A stretch of DNA of 64,000 nucleotides from the NCBI GenBank assembly GCA_023055355.1, contig JALJCS010000035.1:5773501-5837500 (forward strand), in the 5' to 3' direction. This DNA comes from Agelaius tricolor. Its lineage: Eukaryota > Chordata > Aves > Passeriformes > Icteridae. Position numbers and translations under genes: made by a program. Positions 48,901 to 60,300 of this stretch are shown here, one piece after another (position 1 is the stretch's first letter; each line of letters opens with the position of its first letter). A model generated the notes under the pieces. That model did not search any database. It saw nothing but the letters and a program-made list of their open reading frames with translations, and was not told the DNA's origin.

Positions 48901-51900
48901 TCCTGATCCTGAAGTATAGTTTAGGTGGATGCCAGGTTATTACTGGGGAGAAAGGTGTCTGCTCCTCAGATCCATTTCTCCAGACTCAAGTAGTGAATAA
49001 AAGGAAATTCTTTCCCTTAGTATTTTTTGATTTCCATGCCTCAGCAAGCACATTCCTGTGGTGGGAGCTGTTTGGCATCTGCCACAGCTGGCACCTCTCT
49101 CCTGGCTCCTGGTTGTTTGTGTTTTGAGCTGCTCACTGGACAGCTCTGCTCTTCCCACACCAAGTTTTGCAGCCCTCAAATGGCCAGCAAATGTCCAGCC
49201 ATCCTCAAAAGCCTGCCTGGCTCCCACTTGTGGGTGGCTGGCAGTCTGCAGGTGACAATGGAGCAGTGTTGGTGTCCCTGTGCCGCAGTCAAGGGGAGCT
49301 GAGTCCTGGCCAGCTCCTACCTCACATGTCCCCTGGGACCAGCACTGCAAGGACATTGCAGAAGAGGCAGGATTATCCTGCCACCTCTCTTTCTTAATTG
49401 ATTAACAGTTCTGCAAACATTCCTGGTGATTTGCAGATGCTGGACTCCCCTCCTCTCCTTCTTAGAGGTGTTGTGGGTTAACAAATAAATACAGTTTTTG
49501 AAGCAGTATAAATATAGATTTGGGGTGTTTCTTTGATGTTGCAGGTCCGACCTGGTTTGATACAATACTGGACATAGTATTTTCCATGTTTAATCTTTGT
49601 TTTTATAAGTATGAAAGTTCTGGCATATCAAGACAGCTCCATAGTTAAAATAGTCCATTGCTCTTTTAATCCTGATTCTGTAGCTTTTAGGGGATCCAGA
49701 TCTGGTTTCCTGTGACAGTGCAGACTTGCAATCACCTTCTTGGAGTGGCACCAGTGTAGCTGGCCTTGGGGTGCAGCCCTCCTCTTTTTGGCTGAAGGTG
49801 GGGGCTCAGGCATCTTCTGGGAGTGTCCAGGAGTGTCCCAGCTCTTGTGGAGCTGAGCCCCTGGCACAGAGTGCTGGGCTGGGAGCAGGGTGGGAGAAGG
49901 TGCAAGTTCAGCAGTGTCCCACAGATTTGTCCCAAGGGCAGAGTACACTCCAGACAGTGTTTGAGGAGCTGTAGTGAATGGGCAAAGGGAGGTCCCAGAG
50001 GTTTCCTTGAGTTCCCCTCTCTTCCAGGCAGCTCCTGTCCCAGCAGTAGCATCCAGGGTTCTGAGTTCAGACCTGAATTGCCATTTTAATTTTAAATTCT
50101 TGAAGAGTCCCATCATTGCAGTATGGAGGCTGCTTGTTGAGCTGGAAGAGGTGATGGTGGGTCTACCTCCTTCCTTCTGATGGTTTTCTTCCACTGTAGC
50201 ATGGCCTCCACCCATTGATCTGTTGCCAGTTTGGCTCCCCATTGATGTCCACCCACCCTTCCCTTCTGCCGATTCCAGCAGCTGCTGGATGAGGCTCTTG
50301 GCCTCTCCTGTGAAGCTCACCCAGCCCTTACAGCCTCTCCCAGCCCTGCTGTGTCCACCCTGCAAGGCACCAGATGTTCCCTAGCATCCCACTGCTCTAG
50401 CCAGGACTCTTGTCCTGGTTTGCAGAGCCTTCTTCCCTTGTGGAGCACCACTGATCCATGCAAGACTTCTGACTTTCCCAAATGTTCCCCAGCCATTAGG
50501 TTCCTCTGTTCTCAAAATGGAAAATGGGCTTCATGTGGTGACAATATTTCTGCTTGTCCTAGGCCTCCCCATCCCACCCCACCTTGTTTTGGGGAGATCT
50601 GATGAGTAGGTGGTTTCTGTAGCTGTGGAAATGGGCTGTGAGAACATTTAAAATGCCTCATAGAAATAACAAGATTCCAGACTTCCAGCCATGTGTTTGG
50701 TTGCAGCTGAGCTCTCCAAATCCATAGGGATGTTATCTTTGCCCCTAGATTTTTGCTGAGTTTCCTTGTCCAATAGCATCCTGATACCTCCAAACCAGTG
50801 GTTTTCTACCTTCATGTGACCTTTGTACATTTCCTATCACTTTTTCATTTTATTTTCACTTTTCCCAAATGCATTGGCATCAGCACTAGGGAGGATGGAG
50901 TTAATTGCACAGCAAAGACCTTTTATCACACTGTGGATAAACCAGTAACTGCCCATGACTTTGCTGGTTGCCACTGGGCAGCACTTGTGCACTGCTGGCA
51001 GGAAGAGGGAAACACTTCCAAGCCTCAAGGCTTCTGCTTGGCCTGGAGAGAAGAGAGGCAGCTTTAACTCAAGACCACGAGGAGAAGCTTGTCCTCACTG
51101 GGTAATAACAGGAGATTCATTCCCAGTGCAGTCTCAGCCCGGGCAAACTGGGTTGTCCTTTCGGTCTCCTCCTGAGGCAAAGCCATTGCGTGCCACAGCA
51201 CAAAGAAGGTGCTTTGGGCACCTAATACTTCTGGGATCTCTTTAAAGCCCCATCCAAACTGGGACTGTCTGGCAGCCCTCTTGGTGGAGAGAGATGTCAA
51301 CAGGGTGGCCACCCTTAGAGATTTGTCCTGCAAGACTTGTTTGTTTGTGTCCTGATGTTTTTGACACAAAGATGGTACTGTTGCTGGGGAAGGAAATGAG
51401 ATCTCAGTGTGACACAGGCTGGATGTGATCAGAAGTTGTTTTTTGCAGCAGCAGCAAAGTTGACCTGAAGGTTCAGGAATATTCCAATACAACTGGGGAT
51501 AGTGGGATATCTCCAAAGCAAGGAGATGCATGTTCCCAGGGGACAGAAAAGTTTAGGGTGATCTTGGAAGTGAGCAGCTGAGTGAGGGAAGGTTCTTGCT
51601 CAGTTGAGAATGATTTGGAGCTGGCTGTGATGGGAAGGGATGGGGTTGACTCAGGGAGATATCCAAGACAGACGCACTCGGCACGGATTTAGGGATAATT
51701 GGATCCAGCCAGCGTGTTACACTGAGAGGGGTTCAAAGGGCCTCTTAGAAGTCCCTGAACACATCTCTTGGGTTGTCAGTCTGCTTTCTGTTGTTCATGA
51801 TGCCCTCTTTGAAGTCTGAAAATCCCTATTATTTCACAATCAATTTGCTGCTTTTTTTCTGAGGCCAATATTGTCTCCAGCAAAGCTCAATTTCTGTAGG

Positions 51901-54900
51901 CTTTAGTTTGGCAGTTCAAGTCCTGCCATCATCATCCTCCAGCGTGGCACTACTTCAGGGTGGTGACGAGGAGTATGAAGATCCTCCCTGAGCAGTGCTC
52001 AGGTCCAGGGTAGGGTGTCCTCCAAGGAACTCATGCCTTTCTGCAGCCCTGACCTTCTGCTCCAGTCCCACCCAGTATAACCCACTTGGGGTACTGGTGG
52101 TTAAAACCCCAGCCTTTTCATTACAGCCTTTCAGCAGCAGTTAAATTCGGAGGACACTGGGTGTTTTATTGCTGTTGAATGCCAGGGAAAACCAAGGAGC
52201 AGAGGGCTGATGTGGCTTCTTCCAAGTTATGCAGTAAATAAGCAGCACAGTTGGGAAAAACCCAGGGTCTTAAGAGTCCCCACAGTCCCCACCAGGTCAA
52301 CTTGCCTCCCAAATGTTTACTATAGAGACTGAAGTCTGATTGTTCTTACTTTATTTTTAATTTTTAGACGCTTCCCTCTTCAGGCTGTTTTGCCTGTTCC
52401 ACAGTGACCAGTATTTGAACAGCACTAGCAGGAAATGTTTGGGAAATGTGCTTTAAAAAACACAGTTCTGCTAAGATGTTCCTTTTATTCCTGGTTTATA
52501 CAGAGGCTTGGGATTCACAAAGAATGAATCTCTTGTTGGTAGGAGCAAGTTAGGCAGCAGTTTGTTTTGGAGCTGTCTTTGTCATCACTGAAGGCAGAAC
52601 TGATCTGGGTGTTGGGGTGTCACTTGTGGTCCTACAGTAAAAAAAGGCTTTGAGGTAAATTATATTTTGTATTCCTTGTAGTTCCTCTTGAAGCCAAGGG
52701 TCCAATCTGGAATCTTTGCCTCTGGAAAGCTCTGCTTTGACACCACATACAGCTCCAGTGGAAATTATGGAGCTGATGCTGAAATTATTGGGTGAGGTTT
52801 TCTGGACTGAATTACACCAGATGACAAGGCTAAATGATGTTAAGTGTCCCTTTGGGTCATGAAGGCTAGGAATCTTCATGGATATCTCCAAGTTTAAATT
52901 GGTGTGTGGAGTTTCGTGGAAGTGTTGCTTCATCTGCTGCTGACAATGGACATGTTGGATGGTCCACGTGTCAGATAAGGGTTGGGAAGACAGCTGTGCT
53001 GGCACAAGAGTTTGCTCCATCCCCTGCCTCCATCCCAGGAATACAGCTGTGGATAACCATCCTAAGAGGGAAATAACATATTGGAAATAACATCTGGAGC
53101 AACATCCTGGTATCTGGCTACAGAGTGGTGTGCTGGTGTAGGCAGAGGAAGGCAGTAATTGGGAAGCAGATGAGGGGCTGGAGGTTCAGCCCTGTGTTGC
53201 CCTCTGAACCAGTTGGGAAGCCCATTTCTGAGGGTGTGAGGGTGTTTATGGGGACAAGCCACAGGCCAAGGCATCAATAGCTGGTGTTTGGGGTATAGGG
53301 CACAGTGCTAGGCATCTGGGGGAGCCTGGTGAGCCTCCGAACTCACAGCATCATCCTGCCAGGGAGTTGCCTGCTGCTGCATCCAATTAAACTGCTGGAG
53401 CGACCCGGAGAGGCAGCAAGGATTGACTCAGGGCTTGGCTGGGATCCTGGGACCAACACTGCAATTCATCCAGCAGAGTAAAACAAAAAAACAAAGGCAC
53501 TGGGATTTTTAATAAGTGTTTAAGGTCTTGGATTTGGGTCTGGTCAGTCATTTGATCCAGCCACAGGACTCGTATTAGTGGGTGGGAGAGAAATCCAGTC
53601 TGAGCATGAGACGCTGTGGGTTTGCACCCAGCTGGGAAGTTGTACTTGTGTCTGGGAGCAGAAGCCTATTCACAGTTGCTCCCTGGGGGCTGCCAGGCTC
53701 CAAGCAGAGCAGTTTGCACCAGATGGTCCCTGCAGCATCCTGGAGAAGTTCTCCTCCAGATTCCTGGATAAAAGCAGGCTCCAGCTTGGATTCATGCTGA
53801 CCCTGGTGCAGTCAACAAGAGCATCAGCCATTGTGACAGACTGTGCCCAACATGAGATCCTGCAGCAGCTCCAAGCAGTGGAAAGCGCCAAGTGCTCCAG
53901 GGTTATTACACACTGTTGTACCCCATACCAGTGTTGTCTTCAGCTCATTCACAATATTTTCATCCTTATTCACGTGCTTCATCATAGTCCTTTGCAAAGC
54001 TCCACATTAATTTGGGGCACAGTGCCTGGAGTTGGGTGAGCACCATGACCATGTAGGCACACCTGGGCATTTACTCTGAAGGAACTGACCAGATCTGGGT
54101 GCCAGGGCAATTTGGGGGTGAGAGCTGCTCACGTGTTAGTCTGGAGAACTGCAGGAGAAATGAGGAAATACTTCCCACATCAGCCCTTTCACAGCCATGC
54201 TCTCCCAGCAAAGCAGCCACAGGTGACATTACTGGGATGGCATTACTCTGAGTGGGTCAGAGACACCAGAGCAGTGTTCCAGCAGCTCCCACTGCTGAAA
54301 CACAGCTCCCAAGAGCTGGAGATGTAGCAGCAATCCTAGCAATGGTGCAATTGGTGCAGCTCAGAGCTGCTCAGGGCACCTCCTGTGCAGCTCCTGCTGC
54401 CTCAGCCTGGCCACTGAGCTGGGCATAATTTTCCTGGAATTTTCCTCTGAGGAGAAGTGACCTTCAGCTAAGGTGGCTCAGAGCCTGCCATAGGGATTAG
54501 CTGTGAGGGAGGTTTAGCAGCAAGAAGCTTTTGTCCTGCTGTGAGGCTTTGGGTCTGTAAGGGCAGCTGTGCCAAGTGTTGAGCAGCCTCGTGATGCCTT
54601 ACAAGGATTACAGGGGCTGATGTCTGCAAAAGGATATGCAGCAAGCAGCCATGCTGCAGGACACACTGTTTCCCAGAGAGGTCTGCTGCTGGCTCCAGAG
54701 TTTTTCCAAAGTGATGTCTTATGTTCCCTGAGTTATTAGAGATGCAAGGTGAACTCAATACCTTGACTGCAAGGGCACCAAGGCAAAGTCAATGTCTGGC
54801 AGAGGTGGTACGGGACAGGGCTTGGAGAAACAAGGGTTGAAAAAGAGGATGGTGAGCCCTCCAAGAATAGCAGTTGGGGTGTCAAAAGTACATGACACCC

Positions 54901-57698
54901 CAAGTATTGTGGGTGATGGAGTCAGGAGTACTGTGAGGGAGATGAAGAAGGCCATGGCAGGCAGGTGCAGTGATGCTTTAACTCCTGTTTCTCCAAGACT
55001 CTCTGGCAGAAGTGTCTGGAGGGCCCCATCCATAGCCAGCAGAACAGGACTTCCTGTCACCTGAGTGGCTTGGGAGAACATCCTCCTCACACCCCACTCT
55101 TCCCTGCAGTCATGACCAGCTTTGTCTTTCCTGTGCTTGAAGCCATGTGATCCCCTTTCCCCCTGAGACACATTTCCTCTCCTGTGTTTGCAGGTTGCCT
55201 ATGGGACCACAGAAAACAGCCCTGTCACCTTCATGGGGTTCCCCAATGACAGCATCGAGCAGAGAACTGAGACAGTGGGATACATCTTTCCCCACACAGA
55301 GGTGACCATGACCTTTCCCACGTGCTGCAGGTGCTCTGCCAGCAGCAGACCTCACTCCATCCTCCTTGTCTGGTGCTGATGAACAACTAAGCCCTTCTTC
55401 TCTTCCAGGCAAAAATTCAGGATCCAGAAACAGGGCAACCTGTGCCTCTGAACACTCCTGGGGAGCTTCAAATCCGTGGCTACTGTGTCATGCTGGGCTA
55501 CTGGAATGACCCTGCCAAGACAAGTGAAGTGATCACTTCTGAGAGGTGGTACAAGACAGGGTGAGTCTGAGAACTTCTCCCAGATGGTCCCACGGGGTGG
55601 CACTGGATGAGGATGCATGGGTGTGTATAGGAGTGCTTCGCTGGGATTTCCAATGTAGAGAAAACTGTCACAGCTTATCCCTCTGATCTGTCTGTGACAC
55701 TTAGAACTGCTTTTAGCACAGAGCCCTTCGTGCTGAGTGTCCCCGGAGAGGGGGATTGTCACTGGCCATTTGTGCATGGAGGGATTGTAGGGGTACAGGG
55801 CAGGGCCAGGCATTGCCTCCCCCCTAAACCCTGGAGCTTGTGTGGATGCTGCCAGTTTCTGTAACAGGAGCTGTTTGATCTCTTCCATGTGCTCGGGTGG
55901 CATCTCAGCCATTATCCTCTGATACCACCCTGGCTGGCTGGGAGCATCAGCCATTCTTCCACCCAGCTGGGACAGGACTAGAAGGGCATTGTCATTGCAG
56001 GGACATCGGGGTGCTGAATGAGCATGGCTACTGCAAAATTGTAGGGCGTTGCAAGGACATGATTATTCGGGGAGGAGAAAACATCTATCCAGCAGAACTT
56101 GAGCAGTTCCTCCACACCCATCCCAAGGTTGAGGAGGTCCAGGTGAGTGGAAGGAGGTGGGGTGAGTGAGAATCTGGTTTTGGGAATCTTGTACATAAAG
56201 CTTCTGGGATTGCTGCTTGGAACCTGGTTGTCTTTCCCTGTTTTCAGCATCAAATTCCATGTAATATTGGTAAGCAAGGAGGAGGGAGAGGCTCATGGGA
56301 TGGAAGGGGCATGGGGCATATGGATTGTGGCAATCCCCTTGTATTCCAGCTGCATGTCTGCAAAATGCTTGTCATTCTTCAGTTTTAAACTGCCTGTCCA
56401 CTTTCATGACTCCCTCTGAAATTCTTACTCAGAAAGCAGTCTGGAAGGACAGTTTTTACTGATAATTGCTCAACTCTGACATCCAGGAAGACTCTTCCAA
56501 CAAGCCCCTGGAGATGAGGAGTGAGACTTAGTTTCACTCCTTTGCAAGACAGCAAAGATTTCCAGGACTGAGCAGCTGCTCCCTGTCTGCTGGGATTGTT
56601 CTCCTCCAGGTTTTGTGCCAGACAAGTTTCCCCACAAATAAACTGCTTATTTAGTCAGAGTTCTGCCTGTGCCAGGCGAGCATCTCTCTTTGGAACAGTC
56701 CCAGTGCAGATGGGTTGCAAACCAGCCCTTTTGTGTGGTTTCTAGGGCTTTATGTCACTGCTCTGGACTCAAAAGGATCAACGTGTCTCTAGCAGTTGGA
56801 GATAGTGGTTCAAGGCAGGGAATGACAGTAGGATTCTTGTGGAATAGTGGGAGCAAACTTTGGAGAGAACTCAGGCTTGGGAAGCCCATTTCCTGGTGTC
56901 ACAGGCAGAGGCCCACTAAGATCTGTGATTATAAGGGTTTCAAATAATGCTTTAATTCAACCTCATCCTTCCCCTGCCATTCCATCTGGAGATTCCGAAG
57001 CACTCATGGCAGCCTACCAAGTCTCCTTGTTGTTTGTGAAACCTCTTGCCCCATTTTTTTTGGAAGCAGAGGGATGATGACAGGTCCATGTTGCATCCAC
57101 AGTGCTCCAGCACCCTGTGGTATGGGGTCAGGGAACACACCATGGGCCAGCACACAGACGCTGTGGGAGGCCAGGGACATCCCCAAGGGTCATACTGTCC
57201 ATCTCTCCCAACCCAGGTGGTTGGTGTGAAGGATTCAAGGATGGGAGAAGAGATCTGTGCCTGCATCCGACTGCGGGCTGGGCACGACTGCACCAAGGAA
57301 GAGATTAAAGCTTTCTGCAAAGGGAAGGTGGGTTCCCAGTCCTCAGTTTCCTTCCAGACCAGTACACCCAGTGGCTGCTGGGAACTGGTGGATGAAAGCC
57401 CATGGATTTAGAGCACTGGGGGACCCAGCCCTGGCAGTGCCAGGCTGTTCCTTTCAGGTTGTGTAGCCCTAGTTTTTCTCTTCCCAGATCTCGCATTTCA
57501 AGATCCCACGTTACGTTGTGTTTGTGAGCCAGTACCCACTCACTGTCTCAGGCAAGGTAAGAGGGGGCTGGGGCAGGGCAGGAGCCCTGGCATTCTGTCC
57601 CAGCTCTTCTCTGAGTCTCTCTCCCTGCTCTCTGCCCTCTATTCCAGATTCAGAAATACAAGTTGAAGGAGCAGATGGAGAAGCACTTGCAGCTCTGA
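21873..57698 (+). CDS. ACSF2: Mitochondrial medium-chain acyl-CoA synthetase family member 2
   Basis: Sixteen exons: 21873-21958, 27330-27525, 29244-29372, 30329-30382, 32921-33039, 33265-33427, 33837-33932, 34837-34985, 35616-35707, 36783-36859, 55194-55301, 55409-55560, 56001-56142, 57217-57327, 57488-57556, 57648-57698. Total 1794 nt, 597 residues (human 615 as I recall), all phases closing. ACSF2 activates fatty acids to acyl-CoA through an acyl-AMP intermediate. Visible ANL-superfamily motifs: A3 [17 protein letters not shown] from 248; A5 YGTTE at 390-394; A7 TGD at 473-475; A8 [16 protein letters not shown] at 489-504; and the A10 lysine of SGK at 581. The N-terminus ([23 protein letters not shown]) is Arg-rich and amphipathic, a mitochondrial presequence. 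An upstream in-frame Met exists at 21456, but the added sequence is not family-like. Intron 10 is 18.3 kb and carries CHAD on the other strand. Confidence 0.95.
21990..22260 (+). repeat. G-rich degenerate repeat at the start of ACSF2 intron 1
   Basis: A run of loose units such as GGGGCTATAGGGGAT, GGGGCTGTAGGGG and GGGGGCAATAGGGGGC, with many GGG/GGGG tracts on the plus (transcribed-sense) strand directly after the first 5' splice site. No exact period. Confidence 0.6.
22261..27329 (+). other. ACSF2 intron 1 (remainder)
   Basis: About 5 kb with no family-like open frame on either strand. It holds a poly-A run at about 22700-22727 with no retrocopy recognised upstream of it. Confidence 0.6.
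28362..28790 (-). mobile_element. CR1 3' end, the longest copy in the window
   Basis: Reverse-orientation CR1 beginning with three copies of 'cacagaatca', the 3' terminal repeat unit of CR1 reversed. It runs through 'ccagagagagggactccaac' and 'gaagaaattcctcctgtttc', then a region rich in 'ctcatcctgaaccttgtta' and 'ccaggctgagcccctccaac'. It lies in ACSF2 intron 2. Confidence 0.92.
30383..32920 (+). other. ACSF2 intron 4
   Basis: 2.5 kb with long but unrecognised open frames (a plus-strand frame of 150 codons at 31315-31767). Contains a (TTTA)n microsatellite at about 32515-32535 and a T run near 32555-32564. No supported exon. Confidence 0.5.
30753..30792. repeat. Short direct duplication
   Basis: 'aacctcagaaaggacc' occurs twice about 24 bp apart in ACSF2 intron 4. 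It looks like a small local duplication. Confidence 0.7.
35484..35548. repeat. 15-bp minisatellite in ACSF2 intron 8
   Basis: Four tandem 15-bp units of ATGGGACAGGAGGGG type (35484-35543) plus a 5-base partial. The first two units carry GGAGGGG and the last two GGACGGG, so the array grew by unit duplication. Confidence 0.95.
36860..41040 (+). other. Left part of ACSF2 intron 10, upstream of nested CHAD
   Basis: No confirmed exon. One exon-like segment at 39152-39244 is treated as a finding. Otherwise plain intronic sequence with no clear transposon end. Confidence 0.5.
41052..41057 (-). terminator. Poly(A) signal AATAAA for CHAD
   Basis: TTTATT on the plus strand, about 250 nt downstream of the CHAD stop codon at 41306-41308. 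It is the nearest minus-strand hexamer. Confidence 0.5.
41306..46184 (-). CDS. CHAD: Chondroadherin, cartilage small leucine-rich protein
   Basis: Coding exons in transcription order: 45405-46184, 41611-41774 and 41306-41447, total 1086 nt, 361 residues (human 359 as I recall). Phases 0 and 2 close. CHAD is a secreted matrix protein that binds chondrocytes through integrin alpha2beta1 and also binds collagen. The signal peptide [23 protein letters not shown] is followed by the LRRNT cysteines CPPSCHC. Tandem LRRs follow with L-x-x-L-x-L-x-x-N spacing (e.g. [22 protein letters not shown]), then the LRRCT cap [16 protein letters not shown]. The basic tail [13 protein letters not shown] corresponds to the heparin-binding C-terminus. 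The start at 46184 was chosen because the signal peptide begins there; the longer frame to 46337 runs across the TATA box. The whole gene lies inside ACSF2 intron 10 on the opposite strand, as in human. Confidence 0.96.
41885..42040 (+). mobile_element. CR1 3'-end fragment in CHAD intron 2
   Basis: Reads 'ctggagaagttgtcaatggg', 'attcaaggtcaggatggaca', 'gggcttggagcaacctggtt', 'ggatgatctttaatgcccc', 'ttccaacccaggctattcta' and ends 'tcattctgtg'. Plus orientation, antisense to CHAD. Confidence 0.9.
42041..45404 (-). other. CHAD intron 1/2 interval
   Basis: Intron of CHAD between its first and second coding exons, also inside ACSF2 intron 10. No exon-like frames recognised; a short A run lies at 43920-43930. 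Confidence 0.6.
46244..46263. repeat. (GA)n microsatellite, (CT)n in the CHAD 5' UTR
   Basis: About ten GA dinucleotides on the plus strand. On the CHAD sense strand this is a CT tract between the predicted start site and the ATG, so the leader would be strongly pyrimidine-rich. Confidence 0.95.
46298..46305 (-). promoter_or_regulatory. TATA box of CHAD
   Basis: TATAAATA followed by GGGC on the minus strand. A start site about 30 bp downstream (near 46270) would leave a leader of about 85-90 nt, including the CT tract. No CpG island is present, fitting a tissue-restricted gene. Confidence 0.65.
46310..55193 (+). other. Right part of ACSF2 intron 10
   Basis: About 8.9 kb with no supported exon. 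It contains A runs near 48250 and 48505 and some long unrecognised open frames, notably 245 codons on the minus strand (49628-50365) and 153 codons on the plus strand (53578-54039). No clear CR1 end was seen. Confidence 0.5.
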
Positions 57699-57829
57699 GA
57701 CTGGGAAGGCAGAGCAAAAAGCAGGATAAATCAGCTCCATTTCAGTCAGCTCTGAGTCTGGTTTTCACCTGTGCCTTGGGCTACGCAATGGAGACTTTCC
57801 CTGACATCAGGCTGATGGCACTTCTGGTC

Positions 57830-57835
57830 AATAAA
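57830..57835 (+). terminator. Poly(A) signal AATAAA for ACSF2
   Basis: AATAAA 132 nt after the ACSF2 stop codon at 57696-57698, the first plus-strand hexamer and at a normal distance. Confidence 0.8.
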
Positions 57836-57859
57836 ACAGAGCGCCTTTTTTCCCCAGTT

Positions 57860-59450
57860 GGGCTTGTTTCTTTGCCAACAGAAATACTGTGGTGTGAGGA
57901 AGGGATGCTCATTTCTGGAATTCTGTCCAGTTACTGAAAGACCTTATGAAGATTTAAAAATTTTGAGTGTCTCTGAGCAACTTGGCTGCAGCCTTTTCAC
58001 AGGAGTTGAACATATGCTGGTGGGTATTTTACTGACACTCTTAAGTCCAAATGCCCTGGCCTGGCTTCCCAGGATAGGTGATACCTTTTCTCCTTGGATG
58101 CTGTAAGACTCCTGGGTTATTTAAGAGCAACTGAACTTGAAATGAGGGGCAGGGGTTTCAGAGAATGAGACTTTGCATTGGGGCTCTCTAAAACTGGCTG
58201 GAAAAGCTCACTGTTCCCACACCTCCCCCAGGTGTTTCCCCAAAAAAAACCTTCTCCAAGGTAGACATGGCTTTGTTTATTTTGTTGTTTTGGACAAGAC
58301 AGACAGTAAGGTTGTTGCAGAAATACCAAAATTCTTGTCCCATCGGCAGCGTGAAGCAGAGCGTACCTGGGACAGCATTTTACGGGAGTTATTTGGTACC
58401 TCCCAACCATGAAACACTCCTGTGAGAAGAGGAATGGCAGAGCTCCTCTTTGCCAGCAGAAGTGTCCCACCCCAGCTGGAAAGCAGATAATGTTGCTGCC
58501 AACTCTTGCTGACCTCCCGCTGTCTCCCTCCTGGTTCCTTTCCCCACAGAGCTAAAGCCGGGCCCCTTCCATGCTGCAGCTTCCTGCAGTGGGTGGAGGG
58601 CAGTGGCACAACAGGGAGAAAGAAGAAGCGTCAGCAGGTCTCAATCCTTCATCTCACAGCTGGACTGTGGGCTCTACCCATGGAAGCAGACGGCGGGGCC
58701 ATGTTCCCTGTCCACGTCTGCACTCTGAAAGAAAGAAAAAGACATGGGTGGTTTGTGTCAGACTCCTTTTGTACATTGTCTTTCCAGCAAGTTCTTCTCC
58801 TGTTCCCACACTGCTCATGGGACTGGTTTCAGCACTGATCCTTCCACATTTCACTCAGGTCTCCTCCCTTTCCTGGTTACCTCTGTCACCTTCCTTCCTG
58901 AAGGAAGAACTTTTACCTACGTGGTAGGAGCTGTAGCCTGGGACCTTGGGGACACAGAGGGCCTCTGTGACTGATGTCTAGGGAAGGACTGTTTACCTTC
59001 TTTTGCTTCCCACAGCCCTAACCCAGGTGCAGGACAGGCCTGCAGTGAGTGGAGTTTCTCCTCCCCTCCCTGATCAGTACCTCCACACTTGGCACAACCC
59101 CTACCCTGCCCACAGGTGCCCCATGTACTCGCTGTAGATGGGGGGCAGTGGATAAGAAATACCAGTGCCACCAGCCCTGGCTGGTGAGGACAGACACACT
59201 ACTAAGAAAACCAGTGGGTCCTGGTCACAGCCAGCAGAGGGGGAACAGTCCCTGCCACCCCACTCCTTCTCCTGTTCTGGGAGTGGGGCAGCACCATCCA
59301 TGGGTATGAGCCCTGGCTGAGCCTGGTCCCAGGGAAGCCTTCCCTACCATCCCATGCCTTCCCCAGAGCATATCCACCCCTCACCAGCCAGGACACCTCC
59401 CACAGTTCGTCCTGCCCCTTCCCAACCCCTGGGATTATGCATCCCCGGCT
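57860..59450. other. Intergenic region between ACSF2 and RSAD1
   Basis: No family-like coding frame on either strand. A candidate minus-strand TATA box and first exon at its right end is listed separately as a finding. Confidence 0.5.
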
Positions 59451-59906
59451 GTAAATACTCACGGAAGAGGAAGAGCTGGCTATTTTGGCTGCCAGTGGGG
59501 TCTCGGTGTGTGCAGTGCTCCAGGCTCGCTCTATGGCTTCTGCCCTCCCCCTGCCTGAGTCCCACTCTTATAGTCCTCGCTGCCGGAGGGGGATTTCCTG
59601 CCCGGAATCTCCCCGGAGAGGGAAGGTTACATCAGGGGTGTTTTACACCGAAATACGCGTTACTGGCCTGGGAACAGGAATCTGCAGTCCCAGCCTTTGT
59701 CATGGGCATTTCAGAGTTCCTCGTGACTATTAATACAGACAACTACTGACGTCGGGGTTCGTCAGCTGCGGGTTTGCACAATCCTGAGTGGGGACAGGAC
59801 ACCTTCCTCCGCCGAAACTCCAGAAAACCCTTCCCGGCCCCGAGGAGCAGCTGAGGAAGGATGCGGGGGCAGGTCCCAAACCTCGTTCGGACCGTGCGTC
59901 TGGGGA

Positions 59907-60008
59907 GGACACCGGGGGAGGACACTGGCCCTGGCATCCCCAGCACCGGGAGAGGACACTGACTCCTGCATTCCCGGCTCCGAGGAGGACACTGACCGCA
60001 GCACCCCC
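59907..60008. repeat. Degenerate repeat upstream of RSAD1
   Basis: The element AGGACACTG recurs three times, each followed by a short C-rich segment, with spacing around 38-45 bp, just inside the RSAD1 CpG island. Confidence 0.6.
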
Positions 60009-60019
60009 GTCATTCACAG

Positions 60020-60300
60020 CGAGCATCTTCCACACAGCCCCGTCGGGAGCGAAGGGCTTTGCCCCCGATCCCTCCCCCGGCCCCTGCGCCCCGCCCCGGT
60101 CCCGCGCAGGCCGGGGGCGGCCCCGCTCGCTGCCCGCCCGCTCCAATGGCGGCGGCGCGGGGCTGGCCGCGGAAGCTGGCGGCTGTCGCTGGGGCGCTGC
60201 CCGGCGGGGGCGGCCCGGGACGAGCACCGGGACCGGCCCCAGACACGGCCGCCCCCGCCACAGCCGCGCTCTACGTGCACGTGAGCGGGGAAACGGGGGG
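60020..60300 (+). promoter_or_regulatory. CpG-island promoter of RSAD1
   Basis: Extremely GC-rich, CpG-dense DNA around the start codon at 60146, without a TATA box. Confidence 0.7.

Noticed and set aside
53578..54039. 153-codon plus-strand frame in ACSF2 intron 10
   Set aside because: No recognisable family, no splice-site support and ordinary intronic composition.
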